A stretch of 64,000 bases of DNA from Pagrus major (Eukaryota; Chordata; Actinopteri; Spariformes; Sparidae). Positions 23,971-37,380 of this stretch are shown here, one piece after another; within the stretch, counting starts at the first letter, position 1; each line of letters starts with the position of its first letter. Below the pieces are notes generated by a model. It was not told the DNA's origin, ran no database searches, and saw only the letters and a program-made list of their open reading frames with translations. A program made the position numbers and the translations under genes. Location of the stretch: positions 7,688,446 to 7,752,445 of the forward strand of contig NC_133234.1 in assembly GCF_040436345.1 (NCBI RefSeq), written 5' to 3'.

Positions 23971-25904
23971 TAGTTTTCAGTTCGTCTGAGTTCATCTCTA
24001 CTTTTGCGAGTAGATGCGTGCTGCCAAAAGTTCACTTGAGCTCTGTTTATTGCATTGCTTTTGTTTTTGTCTTTTTTTCCTGTTAGAGCAACAGCCCCTC
24101 AAAATGTCTGTTTACGTCCCTGCTCCTGTGATATCTCTTTGTCTGCGCGTTAGTATGGTCGTATGCCCTTCATACGTTGTCTGCCGTCACCTGTGTGATT
24201 TGTTTTCTGACATTGTGCATGGGTTACCAAAACCAATTTCCCCTTTTTCTCAGCTTGTCTTATCTTATCTTACTCAGACATGGGCAGACAGACAGCTGCC
24301 TACCAGCAAGGCAATAAGATATAAAGTGCATATCATGGTCATGTATGTACATTGAGGGTTGAGGTCACTGTGCCTTCATCATGTCCAGTAAACAACCTTG
24401 TGTTTAATAGATGTAAGATGAGCATCAAAGAGAACAAAGAGAGTTGTAGATCACGTAGAGAGAATGGATCAGAGAAATACTAAAACAGAAGTGGGCCTCG
24501 TGGATCAGCCTTGAAGCTGAAGTACATAATCTGTTTGTGATGGGGGGATATATAATTGCACATATTCATTTTCAAAGCCATCTTCGTGCCTAAACCTAAT
24601 TTTCTCAGTGCATATAATTGTATTTTTGATGAATAAGAAATCTTAAGAAACTGATTACCATCTCAAAACAGTCCTTGCTCTTGAATTTCAATGCATTTTC
24701 GTTTACATTCAAAACCACAGATGAGACAGACATAATGATTCAGTGTGAGGCTATAGACAGGTTTGGGGTCTTTGTTGGAGCAGGCAGCAGCGGGGTCCTG
24801 TAACCTGCAGTGATGTCTGGCACTTTTCTGCAGGCACATTATTTTTTTTGTGATTTGATTTGTTCATTCAGATTAAAGCTGCATTTGCACATATCTGATT
24901 TTTTCACCTCTGAATGTGAAAACAAGTTGAATTGGGAGCCTCTTGTGCTTTTTACATGATCATAATATATTATTTTGCTCACATGTGAGTGAAAAAATTA
25001 TATAATTGGGATAGTTTTACAAAGGTTTAATGAATCTGGACCTGAGTGATCTTTTTAAAAAGTTATTCTCAGATTGGGTTGCAAAGTGAGTCTGCTCTCC
25101 TTTCAACTGCCGTGTTTTTAAATTCAAAAGTGGACCCAGACAATGCCACCGATGAGGATAGAAATATTCAAAACCAAGACTAAATCAACAAAGTACAGCA
25201 GTGAGACCTTTCAGTGTGTCTCTGTATCAGAGCGTGAGCCGACCAGCTTTTTCTTTTTTCATTTTCATAATCTATAAACATAACTTTCCACTTCATTCTG
25301 CATCTTACACCATCCATCTTAATTAAAATGCCTCTCGGGAAGGAAACAGCATGGCCTATTCCCATCGGAAATTGTCCAAGAGCGTGCAAAGGGTACATAC
25401 GACCAAATGGGGTTTATCAATGGGCTGTTTTTAGGTACTATGGGGATCCAGTGATGGGCTGACTCTCACATTGATAAGGTACTGAGTTTTGTTTAGCTTG
25501 ACCCCGAAAGACTCTCTGGGTCAACAGTCCATGCTAAATTAAGAATAAGCTGCAGAAACATGTGTTTGGCTGCACAATGCACAACAATCAGTGCTGTTTA
25601 ACCACCAATACACGGTATCTTAATAAATGCGTGTGAACAACATGGACAAGTGCACCTGTGGCATGCCTGCAGCATGGTGATTCACTGGTTTTACCTGATG
25701 AGATAGAAAATCAGCATGTTACTGGTGATATTCTCGTTACATTACCCACTTATATTAGACAGGAGAAAACCTCATCAGAGCAGCTAGGTTTCCTAGATTT
25801 GGAATCGATTTGTTTAGACATCAGTAATTAAGGGGCTACAGAACAACCGAATATTGAGGACCGTAGACTAGATGGGGTGTGTAATCTGGTGAATCATAGA
25901 TTTG

Positions 25905-26212
25905 AGTTTTCTCATACTGAAACGCTCTGTTTCAACTCCTGTCTCTTTACGGCCCACCCTTCCTGAATACCCAGTCTGCTCTGATTGGTCAGCTCACACA
26001 CGCCTGAGCATGATGTCACGAGGTCATGGAAATAAAGGCAGGACTTCTGACAAGGTGTTTCAAGCACTTCAGGAGCAGTGTTTTTCTGTGGGAGAGAGGA
26101 GCTCCCGTTAGCGTGAACTTTACTTCTTAAGAGCTTTTAACAAGCACAAGAACCTATATTATACACTGAAGGAAAGGAAAAAAAATGAAAGAGCATAATG
26201 GGTTTCCTTAAA
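25905..26212. repeat. Dispersed teleost repeat (CAGTCTGCTCTGATTGGTCA family)
   Basis: The series GTCTGCTCTGATTGGTCAGC, GAGCATGATGTCA, TTCAAGCACTTCAGGAGCAG and TGTGGGAGAGAGGAGCTCC, ending in GAAAGAGCATAATGGG, matches a fish repeat I recognise from many genomic contexts. The 69-aa open frame inside it is not a gene. Boundaries are approximate. Confidence 0.5.
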
Positions 26213-28399
26213 AGGGTCATCAATACGCTGCCTACACATATTATGATATAATGCTAAAAGAATGAGGCTGTAGCTACATGTCCCAGGCCAAGGTCAACGT
26301 CCTCAATAGCTGATCCCTGCAGACAACATGTAAATAAGAAGCAGCATTATTTGTGTAAGGTATGTGTGTGGTGGGAAGTGCCTGAATGTAGGTGAGTGCA
26401 TTATCCTTTGTCTTTGGTTCACTGTTGTGTAGTGTTTGTGAACACAGCCCCAGCCCTGACTCTTCCTCCACCAAACCCCTAATCAGGACCAGGTCATATA
26501 AGTGACCTGTTGGCCTTCGTTAACTCCTCTTTTCTGCTGGTACCTTCATTTCCTTCTCTCCACAGGTGGCCTGAGCTCAGTGTGGTTTGGTATGAGGCTT
26601 AAGACCTGACCCGTAACACCGAATTTCACTACAAGCTGTCACATGAGCCTCAGATGCTCCAGAGAAAGAACATGATGGCAGCTGTGACATATTGTATTTT
26701 TAATTTCTCACAACAAAAGTTTAACAAAAAAGATAAATAAAATAAGACATCAGCAAAGCGAAACTGGAGAAAGGATGATAGAAGCAGCAATGTACGAGAA
26801 TCTTGCAAGTCAACCGGTTTTCCACAACACATTTCTGACAACTGTTTCACGATGAAAGCCTTTCTGTCCACTGAAGCGCTAGCGTGTTATGTCATTAACA
26901 GCATAATGCAGTAACATAAAAGTGCAAACATGAGCAGTGGTCCCAAAACAAGGCTTCATACTGCAGGCTATAAAAACTGCATGTAATGCTAATGAGCTGC
27001 AGCATAACCTTCACCAACTCGTTAGTGATGAGAGTCCCCTCTTGTCGGTCTGAGAAGTATAATGGCACTATGAACCCAACTCTAGTACCACATAACAAGA
27101 CGTAAGCACCTCACCACCTGAGGAGCTGTGCTAATCAGCTGGCTCCTGCTAACTAGCCACGTGCTGCTAGCTCTCTCCACCTAATTTTACACATAAGAAC
27201 TGATGGTTAAGCTGATTGGCTTAAAAATCCAATTGGTTGAAGCCTGTACGCCAGACTTGATTGGCAAAACTGGAGACCAACCAAACCTTGCAGCTCAGTT
27301 TTGTTTAAGTTCCATTGGACTGGAAATTAAAAAGCTCCTGAGTTTTCATGGCCTATGCTAATTTCTCTAAGTTTGTCTAATTTTCCTCCAAACTGAGTTA
27401 TCTCAAAGGTGATGGAATTACATGGCTTTGCCTAATTTCTGCCAGATGGCTGTAATTTGAAGTGCAGTTTGAGGGGGAGTCACGATGCCTGATTAATCAC
27501 TTGAATGATCAACGAAAAGGCTGACAATAATATGGTTTTCTGGTTCATCAGACATTTCAGTCAGCTCTTTTGTAGTTTGAGCAGTCCTGTGGGCTGATTT
27601 CACACATCATTTCTGTGAAAAGTAAGTTTGTTTCAATTTAATTGGAATAGAATCTTACTAGTTGTGGCTAAAACTATTGTCTTCAGACTGCTGTGATATA
27701 AAACCGACCTTTGCTGCAGAACAGCTGGACATATTGTCTGCATTTTCCAGCTCTCCTCTTACCTCCCTTCATAATAAAACAGAGTGGGGATTCCGTGCTC
27801 ACGTTCAGAGTGAGCTCCACATCATGTGAGCACAAAATTGGCCATGTTAAAATGCAAATTAAAACTTGTGTGTGTGACTCAGCACACATACAAGATCAAT
27901 GAAGACTAAAATGCACCAAAAGACTTTGAGCCTGTAAATCTTCTCTGACTGCTTCCTTTTAGACATGGTGGAATCAATTTTCAACATCAGATGAAAAAAG
28001 GATAGAATTTAGACAGTTGCAGAGAGAGACAACAAAAAACAAATGATTAGCTACGGGTTGGCAATAATCTTATCTTTGATTTCGGCATGGTATCTAGATG
28101 TGTATTGCACGTTGGCTCAGGGCATTAAATCAACATTTGTTCAGAATCAAAACATGCCGGGGGCTTAAAGAGAGCATGGGAAAGATCTCAAATATTGATT
28201 TAACTGTTTAAAAATTGCAGCAATAACAAAACACTGCCATGTTTGGTTTGACTGTGACCAAAACTCCCACCTGTTCCTTTCTGTCATCTCAGTCCAACTT
28301 GGCTAACCTTAAAGATGCTCTTCATTGTAAGTGTGACAAACATTTAAACTCGCCACAGAAAAAAAAGAAATAGGTCAGACTGGTTATTTGGAGTGAACT

Positions 28400-28752
28400 C
28401 AAACAAGCTTAAGTTACTTTTGAAGCTGGGGAAGTCCAGTTGCCTACGATATAGCACTTAGAATTACCATGACCTGGATGACTGCGAACCTTCATCAACA
28501 ATATTAATGAGGTAATAATACAAACTCGGAAAATTTTTACATAATAAACAAGCTGTTCTCTGAAGAAAATAAGGTCCCCAGAACACTGGTTGAAGCTAGA
28601 AAGGTGGCAGGGTCCACCAAATATAAGTAAAACGGTATGAAATTGGGTTGTCCTTTCATGGCAGTCTGTTTGTTGAGTCACAAAAACACTTTGTTTATTT
28701 AGTTTGTTTAGGCATAAAAAAAATCATACATACAACTACATAGTGCACCTTT
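28400..28752. mobile_element. MITE, family B copy 2, reverse orientation, left end degraded
   Basis: The blocks GCTAGAAAGGTGGCAGGGTC, CTGTTCTCTGAAGAAAATAA and the right end ACTACATAGTGCACCTTTT match the reverse complement of the 18.1-18.4 kb element. A clean left terminus is not visible. The 90-aa open frame 28409-28681 lies in this element. Confidence 0.7.
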
Positions 28753-30107
28753 TAATAATCTTCCTGGAGTTCTGACTGTTTAGATTCCATGTTACATACT
28801 ATTTGAGTATAGGTTGCAGCTTATACTGTGAACTGTGTCTGTGTATGGCAATCTTGTTCCATTTGCCCCTTTTTGTAATTTGAGCACCTACCTCTGTTAA
28901 GGTTTCTGCACGTCCCTGGTTCTGTCTGAGTCAGCCAATTAATACACTGTCAATGATTTCTCAGTTTTGAAGTCATAAATCTTTGTAGGACTCTGGGGTC
29001 AACAGAAGTCTAGTGCTCATAAACCATGGTTTATGGGTTTATGTCTAGTATGGGTTTTCAATTTGTTCTGTTTGTACTTAATTTCTAATTCATCTTGTTT
29101 TTTTTTCTTTTCTTTTTTACCAAAGTTTCATTCCACTTTGCAGTTTAGTAAGTTGGAGTTCATATTTGTTTGGAGATTTGGAGACTTTATGTCCAAGCTT
29201 TGACCTGGACTTATTGATCTAGCCAGTACATCATGTACGTATTTCTATTTAGCCTTTTGAAGTGATGCCACTTGAGCCCAGTGGATTGGAGAAGTTTATG
29301 ATCTTGTGATGACTCACCTCTGAGTTTTGTTAAGTAGAAACTGTATATATTACTGGCTGCTTTGTTGGCCTCTGATTATTATGTTGCAGTGTGTGTGCTG
29401 TCCTTTTAGTGGATGATTTTTAAAGATGGAAAAAAACAACTCCCTTCCATCTAACTGGCCATGTTGTTAACTATCACCAATACAAGAAAATGCATGATTG
29501 AGATTTATATTTACGATCATAATCTGGGTATCAACTGGACAGTTTTACCCTCATTAGTGTAGCTTTTCTAGATCACAGGCGAATGCCTAGGTCTTACAGA
29601 CCATCTTTTGCAGTAGAAAGATTCTCAATAATTTGGAGCAAAGTAGCTTTTGCCTGCTTTCAAAAAGTCACTTGTTCTATTAATCCTCCCACTCTTTCTG
29701 TACCTTATGTCATCTTTCTGTTTCTCTTTGTTACTATCATTTTCTCTCTTCCTCCTGTTTTATCCTCTACGTAGGTGCAGTAAGTACTGAATTTGACCCT
29801 GACTCTTCATAGCTGTCAATCTTTTCTGAGCTTTGAATAGAACAAGGTGCCATTAATGTCTTACCGGGTGATGGTGCATGATGGTCTTGATAACGTCAGT
29901 CACTGCCTGCAGATATTTTCTGTCTGTCACCATAAAGGTCTCCATGATCTAGGGACTGAGCTAAAGAGACTGTCATGTTCCTGGAACTATCTTGAGACCT
30001 TACACATATTATTGATGTGGATCCTTCTGAAAAAGGTCAACTGCAGCCAGAAAGAGATGGTTGTCTGGTCAGGAGCAATGTCTGCAGTCTTACTTTAAGT
30101 CTGTAGT

Positions 30108-30292
30108 TCAAGTCAGCCCCAAGTAAAGTCTAGGGAAACAAGTCACAAGTCAACACCAACAAGTCCCACATCAACACCTACAAGGTCATGACTATCAATA
30201 ACATGTCCCAGGTGAGGACCCACAAGTCCCAAATCAAGGTCAAGATGTCTCAGGTCAAGGCCCAAGTAAAGTCTGACAAATCCCAAGTCGAG
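30108..30292. repeat. Degenerate CAAGTC minisatellite
   Basis: CAAGTC or a one-base variant recurs many times over about 185 bp (for example AAGTCACAAGTCAACACC, CAAGTCCCAAATCAAGGTC), in the manner of a decayed short tandem array. No frame is kept open through it. Confidence 0.65.
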
Positions 30293-32049
30293 TCTAATTC
30301 CTACATTTCATTCTCTGAGCCCTAAAACGGCTCATTACACACCCTTCACAAAGCAAAATTGCAAATGGAGTAATTGGAAGCGTCAAATCATTTTTTGATT
30401 TTGTCAAGTCTGTTCTATCACTCAGTGCCTGGGGGAGTTGTTTTGTAAAATCAGAAGACCTTATTAAACAGTAATTCCAGTTAAAAAAAAATCTTTGTTT
30501 TCCTATTTATTTCTACTTTCTACCATGTTATTTGAGGGAAACTGTGTTTGGGCCTGTTGTTTGGATTTTCTTTGTTCTTCTTTTGTCTATTTCTAAGTAT
30601 TTCATATAAAAGGAGTACAGCCCTGCTGTGCTGTATGTGTAAACATATTACTGAAAAGACAGAATTACACATAATTACATGACATAAGTGGCAAATTCAG
30701 TAAAAGGGCAGCCATAATTCATAATGATGCATCAGACCTCCTTGTGGGAATATGACTATCAATGCTCTTTGTATACATTCACATACAACATACAGTTAAT
30801 CACCTGTGGTGCGATCAATATTTTTTTTTCCTGTGTGAATTAATTTACAATTGTACTTACTAATCATCTTTTGTTGTTTAATTACAAGCAAAAAAATCAT
30901 ATTGAATAAACAGCCAATCAAAGTAATACCATGTTAAATTGTATTTCCGTTTGTAAACTGCAACATTAAAATGTTTAACGTCTCAGTCATATTAAAAACA
31001 TGAAATGATGAAGGTCAAGATTATTGGAGTCCATATGGACACTCAAAGCCAATGAATCAATTTGATCGTTTCCACATCTGCAACGTAAGACGACCGCATT
31101 TTGTTTTTTTAGAAGTCACCAGCTAAGAGTGATAACCACTGCCTCATAACCATTCAGTTTATATTATTCCCCACAGCCGGAGATGGGAAATGATATGTTT
31201 TGCCTCCGTGCCCTTAGTCTACACTGCCATATTGATGAACTGTTCTGCTGAGAATGAATTGAAATAAAACCAAAATAAAAGGCGATAACAATAACACCCG
31301 ATGGCAGAATATGTCTATAATTTCCACACAGATTGTCACTTCACCTTTTCACTGACAGTAAAGCAGGTTATCATGGCTGCAGTTCTTGACAATGTCCCAT
31401 AGGTTCCAGTTTTACATCATGAAGGTGCTCCATCAAAATGACGACATACACTTACTATTCAGCTAAATGGTACTTCATATCAATGCACTAACCATGAAGG
31501 GCCTCAAATCATGTGTCTGCTGAAACATTCAGCTCACACTCCAACGACGACACAATAGCATGTAATACACTTGTCATCTCAGGATGATTCATATTCCGAC
31601 AAACGTTTCTGTGGAGCCTCGGAGGTTTGTGCCTGACACATATTGCAGTGGTCATGATATCATCATATGTTGTCTGGATGAGTGGAGATTTCTTATGTAA
31701 GATCACAACCAGCTTATGGAGTGCAGGGACAAGAATGTTTAATAATTTAATTCAGGCATTTACTCATCTATACAGAATAGCACTTTTGTTATGAATAATT
31801 CTAGCTCATATTTTTATCTTACTGATCTCAGTGTTACACACAGAAACAAGATTATGATCTTCATGCCGACATCAATAGTGTACGACCCTTGATTCTGTCA
31901 ATGTCAAGCATTTAACTCTCAATTTCTGTGTCTGAGGTCCCATTTACACTTGACAGTTCAATTGCCTTGTATCTGAATAAAATTATTTATCCGTCTACGA
32001 CACAGGATTGCACATAGAAATGCAGTTCCTTTGTGCTACACATTATTTG

Positions 32050-32310
32050 TGGAGGAGCGCAGAGGATGAGTTGAAGAGTCTCAGCCTGAGGAGAAAAGCT
32101 ACTGATCTGGTGGTACGGCAGCGGATACTTCTGTATCACTTGTCAGGCAGCAGCAGGGATTGTCCCGTCTACAATCCTTTGGGCTCTGTGCAGGTATGTT
32201 ATCTCAATTTGTGATGTTTCCAGTCAGGATGCTTTCTATTGCTCCTCTGTAAAAGTTTTCAAGAACTGCTGTTTTAAGAAACAGGGATTTTGCCTTTGTA
32301 AGTTTCCTCA
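32050..32310 (-). mobile_element. Decayed fragment of a non-LTR retrotransposon (LINE), minus strand
   Basis: GAGTTGAAGAGTCTCAGCCT, CTGATCTGGTGGTACGGCAG, CGGATACTTCTGTATCACTT and then CCAGTCAGGATGCTTTCTAT follow the order of the antisense strand of a common fish LINE reverse-transcriptase/3' region. Frames are broken and the middle part is missing. The 68-aa plus-strand frame here is not a gene. Assignment is from memory of the family, not from a search. Confidence 0.55.
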
Positions 32311-32449
32311 GGAAGGACCATCATTTTTTAACTTTGAAACTCACAGCCAACTCATCAAATACAGTAGCTTAGTCAATGGCCTTAAGCTTCAAATTGTGAC
32401 GCTCTACCTACCCCTCTAGAGTCAGTTTTGCACATGAAGCATACACCTG

Positions 32450-32700
32450 TGTATCGTAAGTTATGTCATGTTGCGTCATTTAAGTACGTTCACTTACTTA
32501 TATACGTAAAATAACTTCAAAACAAATCAGTCTCGACTCTTTGACACAACCGGGACAAAGAATCAAGAGTGGTGTCCGCTTTCCAGAGGGAAAGATCGGT
32601 GTATGACCCGTCCAACCATCCCGACCGCCCCCTGACTGGGACTGTACTCACTCTTTATACTACAGCACTAGAGGAGCGCTTCAAGAAGTAATGCTCGAGG
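32450..32700. repeat. Possible dispersed repeat (GTGTATGACCCGTCCAACC type)
   Basis: GTGTCCGCTTTCCAGAGGGA, GGTGTATGACCCGTCCAACC and CTCACTCTTTATACTACAGC resemble a fish repeat with the same block order. Only this copy is seen in the window, so the assignment is weak. Confidence 0.3.
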
Positions 32701-34479
32701 GATTACCTTCATTTCCAAACTTAGAAGCGTATGGCCACTGACTGGCCTTGAGGAGACAAGTTTAAAGACTTGATTTCATCTTGTGTTTTCTATTTGGTTC
32801 ACTTTATTGTTTTTGCAGATTTTTTCATGATTATAATAATAATACAGTGGCTCAAGCCGCCAAGACATTGGCAAATCCTACACTCTGGCGCAACCATCAC
32901 ACTCCTTTGCCTTCAGGTGATTGGCCTTCGCATCACACGAGATCCTTGTGGATCCTTCCTTCTGATCTTGCCCGAGGCTCGGCTCTGTTCTGGGTGGTCT
33001 GAACTCCCCACTGAAAACAAGACAGCAGGAACCCTGCCACCTGCCACCTACTCAGCTGAAAACCCACATTTTCACACTTCACTTAAAACCAACACAACAC
33101 ACTTGAGAAAAGAAAGACATTTTTTATAACAGCAAAAAAAACAAAAAAAAACAAACAAAAGAGGGCCAACAACACACACTCAAGCTAACATTCAAGCATT
33201 CTTCTGGAATTTGTTGTGTCTCAAAGTCTGGCATCTCTTAACTTGGGATTTGTACAATGGCCGAATCTACTTGAGATTGACAAAATCTGAAAGAACAGAT
33301 AGCATGACACAGTCGTTCACCCTTAAATATCCTTCTCGAGTGACACCTCTTCAACAGGTGAAACAGAAAGAGCAGCAGTGTCAGAAATACACACACACAC
33401 CTAAACACAAAGATGCCCATAATACAGGTAACCTGTTATCTGACATTTAAAAACTCTTTATGCTTGTGTGTGCTTGCAACTACGTATAGCCTATACGAGC
33501 AGCATGAGCATCATCAATCAGAATTAGTAATATTATAGAGTACAAAGTATTTTACAAAACCAAACCTTAAATGAAAAATCAAGTAAACCATGGAAATTGA
33601 ACTAATGAAATATGTCTATATGAATACAGATATAAACATGCACACAGTATTCTGTATATCTCTACACTCTCCTTCAAATCTCCTTCAATGCACTTAATGA
33701 ATGCTAGGATATTGATACTGTGGCAATATTGTAGGGTCGACTATTGGTACTTTCACAAAATATTAGCACAATGACATTTTTGATAAATGATCATCAGTAA
33801 TGTGAATATAATGATTAAGTGGGTAAAGACAAGTTGAACAGTCTGGTAAGTTTAGAAAATGACATTGCTTTACTGTGATACAGACTTTAAAGTCCCCATG
33901 AAATGGCTAATCAAGTGCTATTTGGTTTGGCATGATAACGTGTTTTTCTTGAGTATACATTATGTTGCATTACATTGCATTTCGTTTCATTATTGTGTTT
34001 CCAGGAAGTTACAAACTCAAAAATACCAAATACCCTCAAAATGTTTTTTTTTTTACCACTGTTGGGTCTGATATGGAGCAAGACATACTGAATTTGAAAA
34101 AAAAAACCTTAAACAATGATTTTGACTTCATGGAAACTCTAAAACCAGGAAAAGATAATACTTATGACGTATCACAAAGACATTTTAAGATATTTGAACC
34201 TGCGTTAGATGGTGACTTTTAGTCTGTTGCAATTTTTGTCCTGTACAGTAACCATGGTGCCAGTCTTGTCTTGTCTAATGAGGTTACCATTTTTGTTAAT
34301 GCTTCAGTTCACAGCCTGCACTGTACAGCGTATACTCCGGAGTTGCGGTCTAATCTCTTCGAGAACAAGATGTGAAGTTACTGAATAAGATGTTCACTTT
34401 GAGTGTAACAATTTAATTAACTACTGGGTATCTGTTCCATTATTACAGGGTATGTAAGACGTACTGAGCATACTGGAGA

Positions 34480-34720
34480 GTTCGTCCGGCAGGTTATTCG
34501 ACAGCTGGGGTCCTCTAAAAGCAAAATCTCTTCATCCTCTAAGAATACCTCAGACTGTGTGCGGGTTGATAAGGAGAGAGTTGATAAAGCGAGCGGTGTG
34601 ATCTGGGGCCAAGCCAAGTGCTTCAAAGGTAATGAGTAGGATCTTAAAATCAATTCTAAGGACCTCAGAAAGAGGCTGACATGTTGTTTTCCCCTATTTG
34701 ATCTAGAGTCTAGCTGCCGC
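34480..34720. repeat. Interspersed repeat relic (TTAAAATCAATTCTAAGGAC type)
   Basis: The block order (CTAAAAGCAAAATCTCTTCA, TGTGATCTGGGGCC, AAGTGCTTCAAAGGTAATGA, ATCTTAAAATCAATTCTAAG) fits a high-copy fish relic in which a short pseudo-coding stretch ends in AAAATCAATTCT. No intact frame. Boundaries are approximate. Confidence 0.4.
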
Positions 34721-36529
34721 GTACAATTTGCTGCCTGCCAATTGTTTTCTGATGTATGCTTGTTAGGAGACGGTTGCAGTGATGAAAACTGACCACAAAG
34801 AGATCAAATTAAAGATATAACATGCAACACTTCCACATCAAAATGACTAAAAATGCTAAGACCTTTGTTGTATATTTTCTTGCGTTGATAATTTATCCCA
34901 AATGTTTCCAACAATGTTCAAACCCAGAGAGATTTGTAATTTTATTCAAGGTAACAATGAGTTCCATTTGGTCACTTTAACTTGCAGAAGAGAGTCCAAG
35001 AGTGAAGAAGGAAGTAGGTGAACGTGAATAAAAACTAAATACATGAATAGAACTTTCATACATTAACTTTGTCCAAAGCCAAGCAGCAGAGACATTGTCT
35101 TCTTTTGTGGTTTTATGGCTGCCAGTAGTTGGAAAAGAATTCAGGTGGAAAACATATTCAAAGCTTTATGACCTTTAGGACTGGTCAGAATGTTTTTGTT
35201 TGTCCAGGCTGTGTGACCCTGTTGACGTGCAGCACTTTCGCCATTGCTCTCAGCACTAGGAGCATCAAACGACGGGTGTGATATTATGTGCCGGGGCGCC
35301 GTGCCGTCACCAGGAGTCAAGGTGATAAACAGCAGATAAATCATGTCACCTTGAATGCTTATTGTGTCTCTGGAAGACTTTCAAAACAAACACAGCATCA
35401 AGGTTCTGCATTTTGCAGCAGCTTCGCAATCAGTCAAACTTTTGAGAAGTGTTTCCGTGGTTATTGTGCCGGGGGCCATGAAATGTATGGAAAGTCGGCT
35501 ACGAGGTAGGCAAAAGAATAGCTCATGACAGGATAACAGGCGTTGGGCTGCATATAAGTAAAAAAAAAAAAAAGACATATTTGGGTTGACACTTCTCAAG
35601 CTGCTTAACTCTTCCAGAAACACCTTATCTACACAGCAAAAACAATATGTCAGGAGCACAACATCAGCAGCTGCAGTCCTCTGTCAGTATCCTGGATCTG
35701 TTCAAACAGATCTGATCGACCCCCACAGCCCAAAGTACACAATCGTGGGCATAAATGAGAAATAAAGCTTCTCATCAGCTTTGCGCTGCTGACAAATTGC
35801 TTTTTCTGCGTAGGTGAGGAGTCAAGAAAGACAAGGATGCGAGAAACTGACTGATCTCAGTTTTTGATCTTTATGCCTTATCTCAAATGGACCTTTACCC
35901 TTCAAGCTAGGCTTCATATTGACTTAGATGCGTGTCACAGTTGAAGGCCAAGAGGAGAGCTGTTGACCAGTGACATTCAAGGCTAATGCGTGTGTTTTTG
36001 TTGAGTGGAGAGCAAAGAGAAAGTCTGAGATTCATTATCCTGTGTATCAGCTGGTTAAAAGCCCTATCCGCTGTGTTTTCAAACATCCATGTATCTGAAA
36101 GAGATCATGTCCTAACAAATAGTACTGACAGTTCCAGCTCTGACTATTTTCATTTACTTTGTTGATTTTCTTACAGCAGTATATTCGATGGTTGGTGGTA
36201 TTGAGCGGTAAAATCAATTTTAAAAGCTGGCGTTTCATTGAAATGAGCACTGACTTGCTAAACACACACAGCAAACTGACTAACTTCATTGGTGGGATGT
36301 AATGTTGCATTAAACATGACAAAATTAATTCAACAGCATGAAATAAACTCTATTAACACATGAGATTAATGATAAAAACCATTGCGTTGCTCTCAGTGCT
36401 GTTTCTAAGAAACCCGGATCACATTTCCCACATAGACATTCAACCATTAGCAGCCATTTAAGCCATTGTCACACATTCACTGATGGTTGTTGGGAGCGGC
36501 ATGATTTAGAAAATCTCCTATTTGTTCAA

Positions 36530-37380
36530 AGTACTTTACCAGAACTGATAAATATAAATGAAAACAGAAAATTGTGAGGCCACACTCAACAGGAGGTTAG
36601 CTTGGCGTAGCATAAAGAAACAGCTAGCTTACCTTTGCTCAAATATAGCAAAATCAATGTACCAGCTCCGTAAGTTTAAAAATAATAAATTGTAACAGTT
36701 ACAGAAAGTTGGAGGCAGTACTGTTTCTTGGCAGTAACTTCTTGGAGTCTCTGTTAGCTGCCTGAAGTGACACTTGGCATACCAAGTCAATGGAATAATG
36801 CAATATGACCCAATATATATCTAAACTGACCAAAGCGAAGACACTTAAGTTGAAGCTGTTTCACCTTGATGAAAAAAATGTCGCCTGTTGTGAGGCTTTG
36901 TGAGCCCACTTTATAAATGTACAAAGACAAGATAACAAAGGACAGAGACTGGAGGGAAATAACAGAAAGAACCTGAGCTCCTGCGAAGGCCGACTTCAGT
37001 CGAGCTATTGGTGTGGCCGTGCTCCAAGGCAAGAACTTGTAACCTAACTTACGTAGTAATGTAATTAACAGATTTCAACCCAAACCATGATATTTTCCCA
37101 ACCAAGTAGTTTTGGTGGCGAAACCTAACCAAACTGCGACCTTATCACAGCATTAACTGTGCAGCTACGTAACATACATAACCTGGGTCACGTACTTGAG
37201 CTAAGCTCCATATAGCAACACACAGACACAGTCCACAGACCCAGCTCAGCTACTGGACAGAGCCAGGTTAGCTGTTTCCCCATTTCTCGTTGTTATCAGC
37301 TGTTGGCTGGTCAGTCAGCTTCATATTTAGTGTACATATATGAGAGTGACATTAGTCTCCTCATCTAACTTTTAGCACGA
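36530..37380. mobile_element. Family E MITE copy 2, apparently split by about 450 bp of extra sequence
   Basis: The left half (36570-36770; AGCATAAAGAAACAGCTAGC, GGCAGTAACTTCTTGGAGTC) and the right half (37245-37375; GACAGAGCCAGGTTAGCTGT, GAGAGTGACATTAGTCTCCT, CATCTAACTTTTAGC) are the two arms of the same family. About 450 bp of sequence foreign to the family lies between them. Confidence 0.5.

Larger units (their letters stand above)
23971..30100. other. Intergenic; two repeat copies, no gene recognised
   Basis: Apart from the repeats listed separately (25905-26212, 28400-28752), this is AT-rich sequence with unremarkable short ORFs. A pyrimidine tract followed by CAG at 26540-26566 resembles a splice acceptor but leads into no recognisable coding frame. 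Confidence 0.45.

Noticed and set aside
26540..26580. Pyrimidine tract plus CAG resembling a splice acceptor
   Set aside because: The sequence after it has no extended open frame or recognisable coding content.
32770..33129. 119-aa plus-strand frame
   Set aside because: Begins in AT-rich low-complexity DNA, has no family pattern and lies next to retroelement relics.
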